Assembly: GCA_946894095.1 (NCBI GenBank)
Contig: OX335646.2
Coordinates: forward strand, 12,146,077 to 12,210,076
Direction: 5' to 3'
From: Incurvaria masculella
Taxonomy: Eukaryota; Arthropoda; Insecta; Lepidoptera; Incurvariidae
DNA: 64,000 nucleotides
Part shown: positions 36,013-46,559 of the stretch, in pieces
Layout: the number at the start of each line of letters is the position of its first letter
Numbering within the stretch: position 1 is the first letter of the stretch
Position numbers and translations under genes: made by a program
The notes under the pieces: generated by a model
Told to the model about the DNA's origin: nothing
What the model saw: only the letters and a program-made list of their open reading frames with translations
Database searches by the model: none

Positions 36013-36484
36013 TTAAAAACATATTTTTTAACTATCCACAATATACGTTATCCGTCCTTGGCATATTTAAAGAAAAAAGGTAAAATAAAACATTTGTTTT
36101 TACGATTTGAAAAAATAACGTCCTCTCCATAAATGTTTGCTAATGGCTACGCACAAAATGTTTAGATGCTAAAGTTGAAAGCAGTACAACAAAAATGTAT
36201 CTACCTTTTTTTCTCCCAACATGCTGTCGGAACATATGTCTCTAAATTTCCATAAATATCATGTTTAATATGAATTCAATTCGACCTTATTCAACGCATT
36301 CAACGTCATTTCAACTAGGTACCTACTTGGCGCAGCCAAATATAGCAAATTGTTGATTTAGATCATTGATATTGTAAGGTCCTATCCTGTATCAATAATC
36401 TTTTCAAACGAAAAAAAATATGTTTTGGAAAGAAAATAGGTATCTGTGGTATTATCCTTCAATCCGTAAATTAGAACACTAGCC

Positions 36485-36535
36485 TGGTTTTCACTAACCA
36501 TGCGAAAATCGGTTTAGTCCGAATCTGAATACAAC
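36485..36535 (-). mobile_element. Family M5 MITE fragment
   Basis: ACTAACCATGCGAAAATCGG, TTTAGTCCG and TCTGAATAC match the inverted M5 element. Confidence 0.5.
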
Positions 36536-36925
36536 GGTATCATACTAGAACCATCTTGCGGTGAACATCAAACATACAAACACAATTTACTATCATCAGC
36601 TGATTTATGTTGCACCTCATCCCGTAAGATGGTATCACTAGTCTTAGGGCCACCACAGAACATATAATATCCTAACAGGCTACCACAAATTTGTCGTGTC
36701 TCAAACAAGAGAGTTTTGGTCAACGAATAATTGTGTGCTTTTGGGCTAATATAAATACCAATATTAAACAATTACAATACATTTTAAAAATAATTATTTA
36801 ACCCCCAATAAGTAATGTATAAGTCAATGCCCCCAATATACTTATCCTGATCGTAATTTTCGTAATCATACCTACTCTTCTTAATAAAAGGATACCATAG
36901 GAAACTTCGTTCAGTTCAAATTCAA

Positions 36926-38215
36926 GGCTCCGTCAAGTTAGAAACCCCCTAACGAAAAATTGTATTTTTCTAATGCAGTCGTTTAGTACTTATTTTGTAC
37001 AGATTTGTACACCTCAGTGTTTATTTTGTACGGATAAGATTGAGTAAATACAGGCCAAGCAACGGGGGTTTCTAACTTGACGCTCAGACCGCCAACATTT
37101 CATTTTACCTACTTTTAATATCCAATCGTTTTGTACTCATTTTGTACTGATTAGTACACCGAATGAATTATTTAGTACGGCTTTGACTTCGAAATAATAG
37201 GCAAATCAATGGGGGTTTCTAACTTGACGTTTTTCCATTTTAACATTTATAACTTTTGAAAATGATATTCTAAAAGACCATGCTTTGAAACGTTTAGTAC
37301 ACCAAAAGTACGTTCAGTACGCATTCGTATCCATAACTACAGGACGTTGAATATTGCCAACCGATGGATAAGTTTGCTAAGGTAAATTGGGGGTGTCTAG
37401 TACATACCTAGCTCTACTTACAATACAAAAATGGATTATGACGAACATATATATATTTTCAAAAGTACAGCAAAAAAGTCATTTATTACACCTTTAGATA
37501 AGCTAGAATAAAATTACAAAGCCCAGCGATGATTATGAAGCACTCGCCCCGATTGCCGTGTGGTGTCTAGTACACATTACTCTCTAGTTGGAAATAAAAA
37601 ATGGATTCTGATCACAATATATATCATCTCAAAAGTACAGCAAAAAAATAATTTATTACACCTTTAGATAAGCTAGAAAAAAATACAAAGCCCAGCGATG
37701 ATTATTACGCACTCACACCAATTGCCTTGTGGTGACTAGTACACACCACTCTCTAGTTGGAAATAAAAAATGGATTCTGATCACCATATATATCATCTCA
37801 AAAGTACAGCAAAAAAATAATTTATTACACCTTTAGATAAGCTAGAAAAAAAATACAAAGCCCAGCGATGATTATGACGGACTCGCCCCGATTGCCTTGT
37901 CGTGAGTAGTACACACCACTCTCTAGTTGGAAATAAAAAATGGATTCTGATCACCATATATGTCATCTCAAAAGTACAGCAAAAAAAATATGTATTACAC
38001 CTTTAGATAAGCTAGAAAAAAAAAATACAAAGCGCAGCGATGATTATTACGCACTTGCCCCAGTTGCCTTGTGGTGACTAGTAAACACCACTCTCTAGTT
38101 GGAAACAAAAAGTGGATTCTGATCAACATATATATCATCTCAAAAATACAGTAAAAAAGTGATTGATTACACCTTTAGATTAGCTAGAAAAAAATACAAT
38201 ATCCTGTGATGATTA
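36926..38215 (+). repeat. Left terminal inverted repeat of foldback element
   Basis: The outer 480 bp holds three TAGTAC/TTTTGTAC-rich modules, punctuated by CGTCAAGTTAGAAACCCC in direct (36,931) or inverted (about 37,066 and 37,212) orientation. The tandem part follows, with the CTCTAGTTGG word at 37,582, 37,751, 37,921 and 38,093 and a diverged first unit near 37,412. Confidence 0.85.
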
Positions 38216-38572
38216 TTAACAGAGTCGTTACCCTATCAATTCTCCATACTACGGGCGATAATTGTTTCCATGCTCTTAATGTTTGAATAGGTTTTTTAAA
38301 TTTTAGATTCTAAAATTAAAAAATCTAAGTCTGTACGTTTTCATTTTTTCAACATATCTATTAGTTTTGAAAATATTGGCTAATAAAGATTGGAAAAAGG
38401 TTGTCATTTTTTACGTACATTTTCGATTTTTTTTACTGGAAAATACAGATATTTACATAATAATCAAACCATACGGACATAAAATGAAGCTTTTTCAAGT
38501 GATTAAAAATTTAATTCAATTCTGACAAAGAATGCATTTCTTAAACATTCCAAATCTTAGATTTCCTGTGAC
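38216..38572 (+). repeat. R6 repeat, uninterrupted copy
   Basis: Follows the left foldback arm directly. It preserves AAAATACAGATATTTACATA (38,441-38,459), the site where a SINE sits in the 6-kb copy. It lacks ~95 bp present near 6718-6815. Confidence 0.7.
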
Positions 38573-38721
38573 TTACCACTCTATAGTTGCAAATACAAAA
38601 CAAGGCTTTATTTTAATGCTCTAAAAAGAAAAAAATAAACCCGAACTAAAAAATAGAACCATTTGATGACATCGGAAATTATTATTGTTGCAATGGTTTT
38701 GAATTGGAAAGAGCATTAAGA

Positions 38722-38995
38722 ATAAACACGGACGAGTTTTCATTGCCGCTTCGGCCATCTTTTCATCCAATGCGATGGTACCAGCCCGGGCGGGCTTACA
38801 CCCTACTTACTAGTGGGAAGGAGACCTACAGTTTTACATGGATTCCGAACCATGGAGCAGCGCGCATTGGTGACGAAATGCACATATCCAACTCAGAAAG
38901 AGAAAGAAAGTGGTGCATGAACTGGTTAGGATTTGAACTCAGACCTTTGGGATGCTAGGCAAGTCCGCGCGCTACCTCGTATCCTAGAGCCGCTC
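38722..38995 (-). mobile_element. tRNA-headed SINE, 3' truncated
   Basis: On the minus strand the head reads GGCTCTAGGATACGAGGTAG with a B-box-like GAGTTCAAATCC, then the shared body to CGTCCGTGTTT. The 3' end is missing. Confidence 0.78.
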
Positions 38996-39095
38996 GCTCC
39001 ACCACGCGAACATCTCGTAAATTACTGATCAGATTTAAATAAGGTTTTTACTACTCAAGCTACCACGTCGATAACTCCATTAGCTTAAAACCAGT

Positions 39096-39525
39096 CCAGT
39101 ACGAGTCGGACTCGCACACGAATGGTTCCATATGATCGTACAAGATTAACACAAAAAAACCGGCCAAGTGCGAGTTGGACTCGCATACGAAGGGTTCCGT
39201 ACCATCTTACAAGATTTACCCCAAAAATAACATGTTATTTGTATGGGGCCTACCTTTAATTTGTATTATTTTATAATTTTACCTATTTGTTATTATAGCG
39301 GCAAAACAAATGCATAATCTGTGAAAATTTAAGTTTCCTACCTGTTACGGTTCATGAGATACAGCGCTGTGACAGACGGACGGACGGACGGACAGCGGAG
39401 GCTTAGTAATAGGGTTCCGTTTTCACCCTTTGGGTACGGAACCCTTAAAAATCACGTTTTTTGGGGCCTCCTTTATTTTTTATTTTTTTTTAATTTTGCT
39501 GTTATAGCGGCAAAATAAATACACA
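39096..39525 (+). repeat. Family C repeats, clustered copies
   Basis: A 5' fragment (39,096-39,148), a full copy (39,159-39,446, ending GGGTACGGAACCCT), then a partial copy restarting at the GGGGCCTCCTTTATT block (to about 39,525). Nested inside the foldback element. Confidence 0.75.
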
Positions 39526-39590
39526 TCCAGCGTGGGTGGGGAGAATTAGCGATGTGGGGAAGGAGGCACTCCACCTTGCACCCGCACTTA

Positions 39591-39955
39591 TTTATTTATG
39601 AAACCTGACATGGACAGTTAATACCACAAACTACCGTTATGATATTAGCCCGATACACAATATTCTCGAATAAATTAGGTGCCATACCAGGTCCTTCCCT
39701 ATATGAGTACGAAAATATTGAACTAGACGATTGAACTGGATTGATTGAACACGGACAATTTTTAATGGCTGCTTCAACCATAGTTTCATCCAATGCGGTA
39801 GTACCAACGCGGGCGGGCTTAATCCTGCCAACTAGTAGGGGAAGGGGACCTACACTTTAACATGTTTTCTAAACCATGGAAAACAGCTCGAGACAAGAAC
39901 CCAGACCTCACCCATAAAAGGGAAGTCCTCTAGCCCCTAGACCACGAGCTGACAA
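39591..39955 (-). mobile_element. SINE with a different tRNA head
   Basis: The minus-strand head reads AGCTCGTGGTCTAGGGGCTA with GGTCTGGGTTCTTGTCTCG at the B-box position. This differs from the GCGGCTCGTAGCCTAG head, while the body is the shared one. Confidence 0.75.
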
Positions 39956-40070
39956 GTAGATACAGTAGATATTAGATGTACTTATTTTCAATTTGAAGGT
40001 TTAGTGCTTCATTGCGCCTAATTGACATACGAGCTATCCAACGAATCATATAAATTTAAAATGATAAATG

Positions 40071-40239
40071 GCGGCTCGCGCCATCCGATCCGCATAGAGA
40101 CGGCGGCGCGGGACACAAGAGGGGGCGTTCAGCTACATACAACCAGATTAGCTGTTTTTCTTATTAATTGTATTATTTATTTATTCATTTACTTATTTAG
40201 TTGTTTTTACCGTATTGGTTCTGTAGGCAGACATAATAT
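40071..40239 (+). repeat. 5' pseudo-LTR of Penelope-like element
   Basis: Starts GCGGCTCGCGCCATCCGATC and ends CAGACATAATAT. I see no base difference from 43,591-43,759. Confidence 0.9.
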
Positions 40240-40444
40240 TAATAAAAACGATTGTTGTTTTTTTGTGTTTGTTGTAGAGACAGCACCATAACCAGTTTTA
40301 GTCGCGCTTGCGATCCTGACGGCCTCCGTGCACCCACGTGGCTCTGTCAGGGCTTCTGAAACCTACAGACCTTTACCGTTTTGTCTTTTATTATTCCTAT
40401 TTATCATATTTATTCATTTATTTACACTTTCCACATTACTCTAA

Positions 40445-43339
40445 ATGGAGGAAGTTCTCGATCAGATTTATTATCACAGCCATAAGCTTGCACAATATTT
40501 TGGCCACTATGAGTTCCTTAGGAGATGTTTCGACTGCGGAATAGCTCCGAAGGGACTCATGTTAAAAATGCCTCTGGCAGCAATTCCTCCCCCTATCAGA
40601 GCTTCCCTCATCACATTACAATACAGTTTTGGGTTACAAATGACGCACACACTCCACCAACAATACGGTTCTCTTTGCATACATCACAAACAATTACTCA
40701 CGAACACACTCAAAGTGGCGTTAGTCGCTTTTCCAAGTATATTCATGGACATAAAACAAATTTTGGCGCAGGCAAAAAATAAAATGGAACAAAATTTATC
40801 GCAACTATCAAATAAATTCTCTAAACTAATAATTTTCTACACTGATTCAAATATCCCTATTCCATTCGATCCGTTAATTGCCCCTTCTCTTGGCTTAACA
40901 TTCTTGGACACTAATTCCGAGTTTCTTTTTAGTCTGCCGCCACCGCCATCAAAACTCTCATCACCATCACAAGCATCGCCATTTCATTCATTCACCCCCC
41001 AATTTAAGGCTCCTTCACTCGAACCAAATCCCTCTCATTCCATATCCTCTAGCGCTCATACCCATCACATCCCACACTTGTCTCAAGTGTCATTTGATAC
41101 TCGAAACAATGAACATAACACACAACATAACAACAATATTCTCAACCTCTCCTCTCATACACTCACAAGACTCGAGCAATGTGTTTTAGACAAAGGTCTT
41201 TCCTTTTGTCCGACTACGGAATTTAGCAAAATTGAACTTACTAAAGATATTGTAAAATTTTGTAGAAATCTAAAATGGAAATATTTTTGGATGAATAAGC
41301 CACCCAATCATATCGCGCAAACAAACACGTTGCACGAGTCTTTAGACAAATTCAAATTACCTTCACCCCACGAACCACCCCCCTTACCTGCTAGTCATCC
41401 TTTGGAAATTTTCTCTGCCCAACTTTTGGCAAAATTCTTGAGCCAAAGTTTTCTCAAAACTTTGCAATCAAAAGGTCAAAATTTATCACCCCAAGAGCAA
41501 AAAGCTCTACAAAATTTAAAAAACGACAATGAGATTGTCATTCTACCAGCAGATAAGGGATCAACAACAGTTATACTAAACAAATCTGACTACATAACGG
41601 AAGGCTATAGGCAGCTAAACGATACCACATTTTATCAAATTTTGGACAAAGACCCATGCGATGAAATTACCAAAACCATAAGGGATTATATCAAACAATC
41701 TGGACCTGCGGAGGGTTTGTCCAAATCTGATATCCTAACAATAGTTCCACCTCATCCCACTACACCTCACTTTTACATGCTTCCAAAGGTGCACAAAACA
41801 AACAACCCCGGTAGACCTATTGTTGCCTCTTGTGGATGTCCCACCGAAAGGGTCTCTAGTTTTGTGGACTTTCACTTACAACCACTAGCAAAAAACCTAC
41901 CTTCACACATTAGGGACACACAAGATTTTTTGGAAGCTCTTAAAAGAGTCAAAATTCCAGACAACACTGACATACTGATCGTCACAATTGACGCAGTCTC
42001 ATTATACACTAACATTCCACACGATCAGGGACTACAAACGGTGAATCATTTCCTAGATAGACGCCAATTTCCTCACACAATTTCTTCAAAATTCTTAATT
42101 GATTTAACAGATTTGGTACTAAAAAACAATTTCTTCTCTTTTGAGGACAAATTTTATAGGCAAATTAAGGGCACAGCCATGGGCACGCGCATGGCTCCCT
42201 CGTATGCAAACTTATTTATGGGGAAATTGGAAATCGATTTTCTAAATTCTCAATGTTTAAAACCATTGTGTTGGGTAAGATTTATTGATGACATTTTTGC
42301 AATTTGGACTCATGGCAGGGATTCACTGTCGGTATTCCTTGATGCTCTCAACTCGTTTAGCTGCCTTGACTTCACGTACACCATATCAGATTCCACAATC
42401 ACCTTTCTCGATGTGGATATCACACTCATTGACAAAACATTCATAACTTCCGTTCATTTCAAACCGACAAACAAATTGCAGTACCTACACTTCCATAGCT
42501 GTCACCCATCTCACACTAAGCGGAGTATTCCTAATAGTCTTGCGGTGCGCGGTAACAGAATTTGCAACAACACACATAGTTTGGAAACATACGACAAAAT
42601 TATTACAGATGCCCTAGAACAACGAAATTATCCCTCTAAATTCATTAAAAAACATTTTTCTAAAAAATCCAGGCATGCTAGGTCACAAATGCACAACACT
42701 AACAACACGAACCAAATTAGACTCACTACGAAATATTTTCATGGGGTGCAAAAAATTAAAAATGCTATTCAAAATTTCTTGCCAATTTTACAAACACACA
42801 ATCTGACCAAAGAACTACTCCCCAATAAAATACAGATATCATACAGACAAAATAAAAATCTTAAATCTATTCTAAATAAAAAATACACTCCAAACAACAC
42901 AGACACGCCACTAGGTACACAACCTTGTCTGCGCCCCCGATGCAAAACATGCGCTATTATAAACACAAATACTACAATAAAAACACATCACATGACACAT
43001 CCATTCCGCATTTTCTGTTCCGCTAATTGCTTAACAAAAAACTGCATTTATATCCTAGAGTGTAGGTTCTGCAACGCGTTTTATATTGGAGAAACGATTA
43101 CGCCACTACACATTCGCATGAATGGACACAGGCATTCGGTAAACTCATGCGCACAAACTACATTACCAATACCTACACACGCACGAACACACAACACGAC
43201 ATTCAATGAATGTTTCACTGTGTGGATTGTAAGAACATTTTCAAAGTCAACAACCGAAATTGACTTAAAAACTTACGAATTATCTTATATCTGGCAATTC
43301 GGAGCACATTTTAATGAGGGCCTCAACAAAATGCACTGA
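40445..43339 (+). CDS. Penelope-like polyprotein: reverse transcriptase + GIY-YIG endonuclease
   Basis: A 964-aa protein thought to copy element RNA at nicked chromosomal DNA. A long N-terminal region (about 1-350) has a Ser/Pro/His-rich stretch near 160-225. RT-domain landmarks are ILPADKGSTTVILNKSDY (from 366), YMLPKVHK (444), the Asp-containing motif A IDAVSLYTNIPH (515), motif B GTAMGTRMAPSYANLFMG (576), motif C RFIDDIFAIW with catalytic DD at 615-616, and TFLDVDI (about 653). A Cys cluster (CLRPRCKTC) precedes the GIY-YIG nuclease: IYIL at 868-871, FYIG at 879-882, and conserved Arg891 and His895. All catalytic positions I can check are present, and there is no stop or frameshift. The ATG at 40,445 is the first in frame. 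RT followed by GIY-YIG is specific to Penelope-like elements; I do not assign the clade. Confidence 0.93.
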   Translation: MEEVLDQIYYHSHKLAQYFGHYEFLRRCFDCGIAPKGLMLKMPLAAIPPPIRASLITLQYSFGLQMTHTLHQQYGSLCIHHKQLLTNTLKVALVAFPSIFMDIKQILAQAKNKMEQNLSQLSNKFSKLIIFYTDSNIPIPFDPLIAPSLGLTFLDTNSEFLFSLPPPPSKLSSPSQASPFHSFTPQFKAPSLEPNPSHSISSSAHTHHIPHLSQVSFDTRNNEHNTQHNNNILNLSSHTLTRLEQCVLDKGLSFCPTTEFSKIELTKDIVKFCRNLKWKYFWMNKPPNHIAQTNTLHESLDKFKLPSPHEPPPLPASHPLEIFSAQLLAKFLSQSFLKTLQSKGQNLSPQEQKALQNLKNDNEIVILPADKGSTTVILNKSDYITEGYRQLNDTTFYQILDKDPCDEITKTIRDYIKQSGPAEGLSKSDILTIVPPHPTTPHFYMLPKVHKTNNPGRPIVASCGCPTERVSSFVDFHLQPLAKNLPSHIRDTQDFLEALKRVKIPDNTDILIVTIDAVSLYTNIPHDQGLQTVNHFLDRRQFPHTISSKFLIDLTDLVLKNNFFSFEDKFYRQIKGTAMGTRMAPSYANLFMGKLEIDFLNSQCLKPLCWVRFIDDIFAIWTHGRDSLSVFLDALNSFSCLDFTYTISDSTITFLDVDITLIDKTFITSVHFKPTNKLQYLHFHSCHPSHTKRSIPNSLAVRGNRICNNTHSLETYDKIITDALEQRNYPSKFIKKHFSKKSRHARSQMHNTNNTNQIRLTTKYFHGVQKIKNAIQNFLPILQTHNLTKELLPNKIQISYRQNKNLKSILNKKYTPNNTDTPLGTQPCLRPRCKTCAIINTNTTIKTHHMTHPFRIFCSANCLTKNCIYILECRFCNAFYIGETITPLHIRMNGHRHSVNSCAQTTLPIPTHARTHNTTFNECFTVWIVRTFSKSTTEIDLKTYELSYIWQFGAHFNEGLNKMH

Positions 43340-43590
43340 TATCCGCACAGAAGAACATTCTAACAGTAGTATAGATTGACAATACCATGAATGCGTGGTG
43401 CTGGCAATCGACCCTACTTTTTTCACACGATGCCAAAATTAAAAACACCGTTGCCATAGCAAATAAAATTCAGTTTGATAACGGCGAATGCCGAAATATT
43501 ACTGCTTTTCACGATATCTATGTTATGTTTCAGGATCGGCTCCCGATTTCCGATCCTGCACTCCCTGCACCCCATTGCAGCTCCAGGGGC

Positions 43591-43759
43591 GCGGCTCGCG
43601 CCATCCGATCCGCATAGAGACGGCGGCGCGGGACACAAGAGGGGGCGTTCAGCTACATACAACCAGATTAGCTGTTTTTCTTATTAATTGTATTATTTAT
43701 TTATTCATTTACTTATTTAGTTGTTTTTACCGTATTGGTTCTGTAGGCAGACATAATAT
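43591..43759 (+). repeat. 3' pseudo-LTR of Penelope-like element
   Basis: Direct repeat of 40,071-40,239. It lies 252 bp downstream of the coding stop. No hammerhead core (CTGATGA ... GAAA) is visible in either copy. Confidence 0.9.
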
Positions 43760-43769
43760 AAAATGATAA

Positions 43770-44300
43770 TATAATGACTGTTTTATAATCGGTACTTACT
43801 TACGCTCCACGTTTCAAAGGATTTGTTTGTCAACTAATCATAATCAGCACGACCGCCCAACAATGCGTACGCTGCACTCCATACAGCGAGTGTTCGCGCT
43901 GCCTTGATAGCGTGCTCTTTGGATTGATCGGACAACGTGTCGGCCAACAAACTGTCGGATGAGTTCACGGCGCACGGGCCCACCAATACATGCAAACAGC
44001 TGCACACTCCGTAGATATTGGCACTAATACGAATACCATGCACATGTCCAAACTTAGTATGAGATTGGCACCGGACTAACCATACTAATACCGGTTTAGT
44101 CCGGAGGCTTAAAGTTAGTCCGCCGACTCTGAATACAAAAGCAGGTATTGTTCATTTTGATATATTTTCAAAATTAACAATTTGAGAAAAGTTTCATCTA
44201 ACATGTTTTGGTTTCTTGAATTCGATTCAGTATTACTTCTACTTCCATCCATATATCGCTGGTCGTTCTCCACTTAAAATCTCAAACTTACAACAAATAA
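43770..44300. other. Foldback interior, M5 MITE fragment
   Basis: An inverted M5 copy lies at about 44,055-44,140 (CCGGACTAACCATACTAATA, GTTAGTCCG, GACTCTGAATAC). The rest is unassigned. Confidence 0.5.
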
Positions 44301-44301
44301 A

Positions 44302-44610
44302 ACCGGCCAAGTGCGAGTCGGGCTCGCACACGAAGGGTTCCGTACCATAAACAGCAAAAATTCACGTTTATTGTATGCCCCCCCCCCACCCCTTTTATAT
44401 TTTTTTATTTTACCTATTTTTTGTTAAAGCGGCAAACATACAAACTCTGTGAAAATTTCAGCTGCCTACCTTGTTCCGTTCATGAGACACAGCCCTGTGA
44501 CAGTCGGACGGACGGACGGACGGACAGACGGACGGACGGACGGACGGACGGACAGTAGAGGCTTAGTAATAGGGTTCTGTTTTCACCCTTTGGGTACGGA
44601 ACCCTAAAAA
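44302..44610 (+). repeat. Family C repeat with expanded GGAC run
   Basis: Full-length copy; the GACGGAC stretch has grown to a ~50-bp (GGAC)n microsatellite (44,504-44,553). A C10 run lies near 44,379. Confidence 0.85.
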
Positions 44611-44647
44611 CCAACGCATGTTTTAAATGCATATCTAAGAAATAAAA

Positions 44648-44932
44648 ACCGGCCAAGTGCGAGTCGGACTCGCACACGAAGGGTTCCGTTCCATCGTACA
44701 ATATTTAACACAAAAAAAACATGTTTTTTGTATGGGACCCACCTTTATTTTTTATATTTTTTTTATGTTACCTATTTGTTGTTATAGGGGCAAAATAAAT
44801 ACACACTCTGTGAAAATTTCAGCTGCCTACCTATTACCGTTCATGAAATACAGCCTCGTGACAGACGGACGGACAGTGGACGCTTAGTAATAGGGTCCCG
44901 TTTTCACCCTTTGGGTACGGAACCCTAAAAAG
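44648..44932 (+). repeat. Family C repeat, full length
   Basis: ACCGGCCAAGTGCGAGTCGG to GGGTACGGAACCCTAAAAA, 37 bp after the previous copy and in the same orientation. Confidence 0.85.
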
Positions 44933-45475
44933 GACCGGCAGGTTTACTTTCTATAGGGGGCTTAATAAACGCCTATTTCCATGCGAGCTATCTACATATT
45001 GCGTTTCTAATTTAATTATAAAATTGACATGATTAATTCAATAAACCAAAATCGATAAGACAAGTATGTAAATAAGTTAACATAAGGATGAATTGAAAAC
45101 ATCCTCTTTTTGGAAGTCGGTTGGAAAACGATTCCCGTAAAAACAGTAATTATTGTTGAAGTGTCAACGGATGTGGGCATTCCCGCCATGTTACGGTGCG
45201 AAAGAAATATGTCATCGATGGAGATAAGTGGTTGTTACGACCAAATATTTATCAATTGCTGGTTTACAATGTAAAAACTCGAATCTTGTTCCTCTGGAAT
45301 ACTAATGAAAATAAGATTGTTACAGAATGTCGGTTATATATTAATCAGAAATTGTATTTAATTTGAAGACTGTTTAGGTTTCGTAACACATTAATATGAA
45401 AATTGATCCTACTGATTTGACTCGTGTGTAGGTATTTTTATCCGCCTGCTGTTACATGGCCATAACTTTATTTTA

Positions 45476-45668
45476 TTATGTGGACATGGATGGCTACTAT
45501 CTCACTCACCGTCATGATATCAGCTCAACACACAGCATTTCTAAAGGAATAAGTTGCCATGCCAGGACCTTACCTTTAGGAGCACGGCTACATTTAACTG
45601 GATACGGAAAACACTGATTCGTTTTCATTGCCGCTTCGCCCGTCTCTTCATCGAATGCGATGCGGGGT
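45476..45668 (-). mobile_element. SINE 3' body, truncated
   Basis: Inverted order: ATGTGGACATGGATGGCTAC, CATGCCAGGACCTTACC, GAGCACGGCTACATTTAACT, TTCATTGCCGCTTCGCCC; it stops before the head. Confidence 0.7.
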
Positions 45669-45699
45669 TAAACCGGTTCGTTGTTTCGAGTTAATTTGG

Positions 45700-46126
45700 T
45701 AACAAATTAACTAAGATAAGATATAAGATAGAAATTAACTTAGATATCTGTTAGTTATCCATATACCATTTTGGCAAAGTTTTGTATTTTTGAGCTTATC
45801 TAAAGTTACAAAATAAATACAATACTAATAAATAACTTTTCTGTTCATTCCTTCTAAGGCGTCATTCTAGAGCAAATTTGCAACAAATTAGGCCCAGTAA
45901 AATTAAGGTCTGATATCAATCGTTTTTGAGTTATTTAAGTTTTTTTAAAATATTCTGTCTTATTATGAAAAAGTGATGATAATACACTCTAGGCATTTTC
46001 TCAGCAACTTTGTAATAGCTGATGAATGAGGAACTTCTTCAAAAAAAGAAATTGATTCAAAATATACATAATTTCAGAAATAAAGGATCACGAATAATAG
46101 TTTATGAAAAAAAAATATTCTAATCA
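45700..46126. other. Foldback interior, unassigned AT-rich DNA
   Basis: No gene or matched repeat. Confidence 0.4.
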
Positions 46127-46130
46127 GAGA

Positions 46131-46480
46131 GGATTACTAAAAAAAAGTATGACACGTGGCATACAAACTATGGATATAACTTTATTATTTCATAAGCTTC
46201 CAGAAAAGGTACAAATGTTGTCCACTTTCACACAAGTTCTATATTTTTTTATTTAGTTGGGTTTGCGCTGTCGATTTTACTTTAAGAAAAAGGTCCTCAT
46301 TAAGATGTATAAACTGGTCAACAATGAAAAAACATTTGTATTGGTTGCATTTGCAACCAAACAAAATAATATGGAACTTGTGTGAAAGTGGACAACATTT
46401 GTATCTTTTCTGGAAACTTAGAAGTTGAAGTTATTTTCTTAATTTGTATGGCTTGTGTAATACTTTTTTTTGTTATGCTT
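46131..46480. mobile_element. Palindromic MITE inside the foldback element
   Basis: TTCCAGAAAAGGTACAAATG and TTGTCCACTTTCACACAAGT (about 46,199-46,238) recur inverted at about 46,376-46,421. Arms are ~100 bp; ends are diffuse. Confidence 0.7.
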
Positions 46481-46559
46481 TTTTATATAAACTGTCATTT
46501 ATGACCCTCCTTGTGAATAAGGAATGTATCAAATTACCAAACAGCCTGTTTGTTGATAA

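Larger units (their letters stand above)
40068..43758 (+). mobile_element. Penelope-like retroelement, structurally intact
   Basis: The element is bounded by identical 169-bp direct repeats (40,071-40,239 and 43,591-43,759), the 'pseudo-LTR' arrangement of Penelope-like elements. An 11-bp TAAAATGATAA flanks it (40,057-40,067 and 43,759-43,769, the last base or two shared with the repeat end). Between the repeats lies one uninterrupted 964-codon frame. Perfect repeat identity, an intact frame and an intact target duplication point to a recent insertion. It is nested in the foldback element. Confidence 0.92.

Noticed and set aside
40071..40440. Hammerhead ribozyme in the Penelope-like repeat
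   Set aside because: No CTGATGA core paired with a GAAA segment could be found in either direct repeat or the leader.
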